Assembly: GCA_937901455.1 (NCBI GenBank)
Contig: CALDIA010000108.1
Coordinates: 1 to 6,186, forward strand
DNA length: 6,186 nucleotides
Direction: 5' to 3'
Origin: an uncultured Bacteroidales bacterium
GTDB taxonomy: Bacteria > Bacteroidota > Bacteroidia > Bacteroidales > WCHB1-69
Part shown: piece by piece, positions 4,885-6,186 of the stretch
How the letters are laid out: every line of letters starts with the position of its first letter
Numbering within the stretch: position 1 is the first letter of the stretch
Program-made: the position numbers and the translations under genes
Notes under the pieces: model-generated
Told to the model about the DNA's origin: nothing
The model's database searches: none
The model's input: the letters and a program-made list of their open reading frames with translations, nothing else

Positions 4885-5461
4885 CGGCGTTCACATATTC
4901 GGCATCCTGAATGACATCATCGTCAAACTTGATGTGGTATTTTTCAAGCAGCTTCCGAGTTTCCTCACGGTCTTTATCGGTGATGGTCACGTTGATGAGG
5001 GTCGGGTCTGTCACGATTTCCACTTTCTCGATCTGCACGAATTTCTTTGCATCGAGCATGTCGCCATCGTCGAGGTCGGTGCGGTATGTGCGGCCCCATG
5101 CCTCGGCAATCTTTGTTAGCACGGTGGAGGTCTTGATGTCGCCAGCGACTGCGAGGGCGGCGGCCTTGTCAAGGAGATAGGCAATCTTGGTCTTGATCCA
5201 GGCCTTGCCAGCCGTTTGCACATTGCCCAAGGCGACTTTGGTCATCGACATGATATTGTAGGCTTGCTGGCGACTCATGCCGAACTCGTTCATCAAGGCA
5301 TTGCGGACCTGGATATCCGTGTACATCGGGTTGGAGAGCTGAAGCGTGAAACAAAACTCTACATGCTCCAACAGTTTCGCGTCTGCCGGAGCCAGTTCCG
5401 TCCTTTTTGTCGGGGTTTCAAAAAGGTGGTTCATTACAACATCAAGGCTGTCATTCCTCAT
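4862..5461 (-). CDS. HTH-type phage protein, probable small terminase subunit
   Basis: This 199-aa protein lies directly before terL and overlaps it by 23 bp. Residues about 49-72 (DIQVRNALMNEFGMSRQQAY...) look like a DNA-binding helix-turn-helix. The middle (about 78-125) is a long alanine-rich helical segment (KIAYLLDKAAALAVAGDIKT) suited to oligomerisation. The C-terminus is acidic and possibly disordered (about 174-199). This order, HTH then central helices then a tail that contacts TerL, is that of small terminase subunits, which recognise the packaging site and load TerL. Position supports it. The gene upstream also carries an HTH, so which of the two is the true small subunit is open. 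The start at 5461 overlaps the upstream gene by 11 bp; an ATG at 5434 is an alternative. Confidence 0.6.
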   Translation of the reverse strand: MRNDSLDVVMNHLFETPTKRTELAPADAKLLEHVEFCFTLQLSNPMYTDIQVRNALMNEFGMSRQQAYNIMSMTKVALGNVQTAGKAWIKTKIAYLLDKAAALAVAGDIKTSTVLTKIAEAWGRTYRTDLDDGDMLDAKKFVQIEKVEIVTDPTLINVTITDKDREETRKLLEKYHIKFDDDVIQDAEYVNADESSVSA

Positions 5462-5801
5462 GCTCGGAGATATTTTGTTTCAACAGATATTCTTTCATGT
5501 CCTTGAGGGCTTCGGGGCTGCCTGCCAGGGCGAAGCGGTTGGTGTCGAAACGGAGAATGATTTCGGTCTTCATCTTGCCATGCTGGTAGGCTATGGTCAA
5601 CGGATCGTCAGGCTTATGGTTGAGGGTCTGAACGAAGGTGTCTACGGGTTTGCCGATGAAGGCGGCTATCTGTTTGGTCGTAAAAAACAACGAGGCAAGC
5701 GTTTCCACTTTTTCGGCTTCAGACGATTCGATAAGCTTCTCGTATAATTCCGCAGATGTCGGTAGCAATTTCTGCTGTTTCTTTTCTTCCTGCTGTGGCA
5801 T
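5451..5801 (-). CDS. Small HTH-type phage protein, second terminase-like candidate
   Basis: This 116-aa protein has a charged, glutamine-rich N-terminus, a helix-turn-helix-like segment at about residues 41-60 (TTKQIAAFIGKPVDTFVQTL), then a helix with IAYQHGKMKTEIILR and a C-terminal segment FALAGSPEALKDMKEYLLKQ. The pattern 'HTH, then ..Y..GK......R, then F.LA..GSP.A...' recalls phage DNA-binding proteins near terminase genes, where residues after the HTH form a helical core. I chose the ATG at 5801 over the one at 5855, which adds a proline/threonine-rich 18 residues and lengthens the overlap with the upstream gene. Even from 5801 it overlaps that gene by 83 bp, which is unusual. It may assist DNA recognition in packaging or act as a regulator. 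Confidence 0.6.
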   Translation of the reverse strand: MPQQEEKKQQKLLPTSAELYEKLIESSEAEKVETLASLFFTTKQIAAFIGKPVDTFVQTLNHKPDDPLTIAYQHGKMKTEIILRFDTNRFALAGSPEALKDMKEYLLKQNISEHEE

Positions 5802-6162
5802 AGTAACATTCGTTTCGATAATTGTTGGTTGCGTTGGCCGAGGTGATGATGGCAAGTCTCTTCATATCGGCCTCGATGAAATAAACCTTGGCGTGGCTGT
5901 CGGTCAGATAGACTTCATCGGCGACACGCTCAAGTTGTAGAAGTTTCTCACGATGGCGTTCCATGACTGTGCGGTCAAGGACAAGATTGACATGGCCAAT
6001 GCCATACTCCATTTTCAGCTTCAGCAACTGTCTCATCCATCCGTCAGTGATGCTATAGGAGAGGATGGTGAGGCGGTTGCATCCACCAAGCCAATCCACG
6101 CCATCGCGAAGCAACTGCATGGAGTTGGCGCGAGTCACCCTTACCGAAGGCACCTTCAGCAT
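5719..6162 (-). CDS. Single-domain phospholipase D-like protein
   Basis: This 147-aa member of the phospholipase D superfamily carries one catalytic motif: HAK at residues 90-92, then an acidic residue at 97 (E instead of the usual D), then TSAN at 107-110 where GSAN is typical, then an N-E pair at 117-118. The order H.K....(D/E)......(G/T)S.N...NE matches the family. Length and a single motif resemble the Nuc-type bacterial endonucleases, which work as dimers sharing two motifs. No signal peptide is visible, so it should act in the cytoplasm, most plausibly on DNA. It opens the packaging gene run, but its role there is unknown. A moderate AAGGGA lies five bases before the ATG at 6162. The frame remains open upstream to the window edge, so a longer protein is not excluded. 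Confidence 0.7.
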   Translation of the reverse strand: MLKVPSVRVTRANSMQLLRDGVDWLGGCNRLTILSYSITDGWMRQLLKLKMEYGIGHVNLVLDRTVMERHREKLLQLERVADEVYLTDSHAKVYFIEADMKRLAIITSANATNNYRNECYYATAGRKETAEIATDICGIIREAYRIV

Positions 6163-6186
6163 TTGATTCCCTTTGCACGGAGTTTC
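6156..6186 (-). CDS. Possible C-terminal end of an upstream gene (partial)
   Basis: A minus-strand frame enters the window and ends KLRAKGIKC followed by TGA at 6156-6158, overlapping the start of the phospholipase D-like gene by 7 bp. The basic tail and short overlap match the tight packing of the neighbouring genes, so it may be the end of the previous gene in the operon. Only nine residues are visible and chance cannot be excluded. Confidence 0.35.
   Translation of the reverse strand, partial: KLRAKGIKC
6168..6173 (-). promoter_or_regulatory. Shine-Dalgarno-like site of the PLD-like gene
   Basis: On the minus strand AAAGGGAATCAAATG places AAGGGA five bases before the ATG at 6162. It is moderate in strength and supports that start over an N-terminally extended version. 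Confidence 0.5.

Noticed and set aside
3307..6162. Assignment to a Mu-like transposable phage
   Set aside because: The order small terminase, TerL, portal is compatible, but no transposase, Mu-type ends or other Mu-specific genes are in the window.

Overview
The window is a block of phage or prophage morphogenesis genes in which every convincing gene lies on the minus strand, so it reads from high to low coordinates. A Bacteroidetes (probably Bacteroidales) host is likely. The clearest promoter matches the Bacteroidetes -7/-33 pattern (TATCTTTG with TTG 20 nt upstream), most starts lack a Shine-Dalgarno sequence, and the phage proteins resemble those of Bacteroidetes prophages. Whether the element is intact, or belongs to a named phage group, cannot be judged from 6.2 kb.

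Layout in transcription order. At 6186-4862 there is the tail of an unknown gene, a small single-domain phospholipase D-like protein, and two helix-turn-helix-type proteins, either of which could be the small terminase subunit. At 4884-3307 is the large terminase subunit, with ATPase and nuclease motifs visible. At 3306-2584 is a self-contained toxin-antitoxin cassette: a promoter overlapped by a 16-bp palindrome, hicA (mRNA interferase toxin), hicB (antitoxin with HTH), and a terminator directly after hicB. At 2583-2087 is a gene-free stretch of about 500 bp crowded with hairpins, terminator-like structures, a duplicated 30-nt palindromic unit and a 14-nt direct repeat. At 2086-1 are a 76-aa unknown protein, the portal protein, a probable head-completion/connector protein (DUF6712-like) and the first codons of another gene.

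The packaging genes overlap one another and look translationally coupled. The packaging motor (terminase) and the portal are normally adjacent in phages, but here they are separated by the hicAB cassette and the structured gap. This looks like a moron-type insertion carrying its own promoter, operator and terminators. Because at least two minus-strand terminators lie between terL and the portal gene, the portal operon needs either its own promoter or anti-termination. That question, and the possible RNA structure in the gap, are the most interesting points here. No wholly new system can be demonstrated from the sequence alone.
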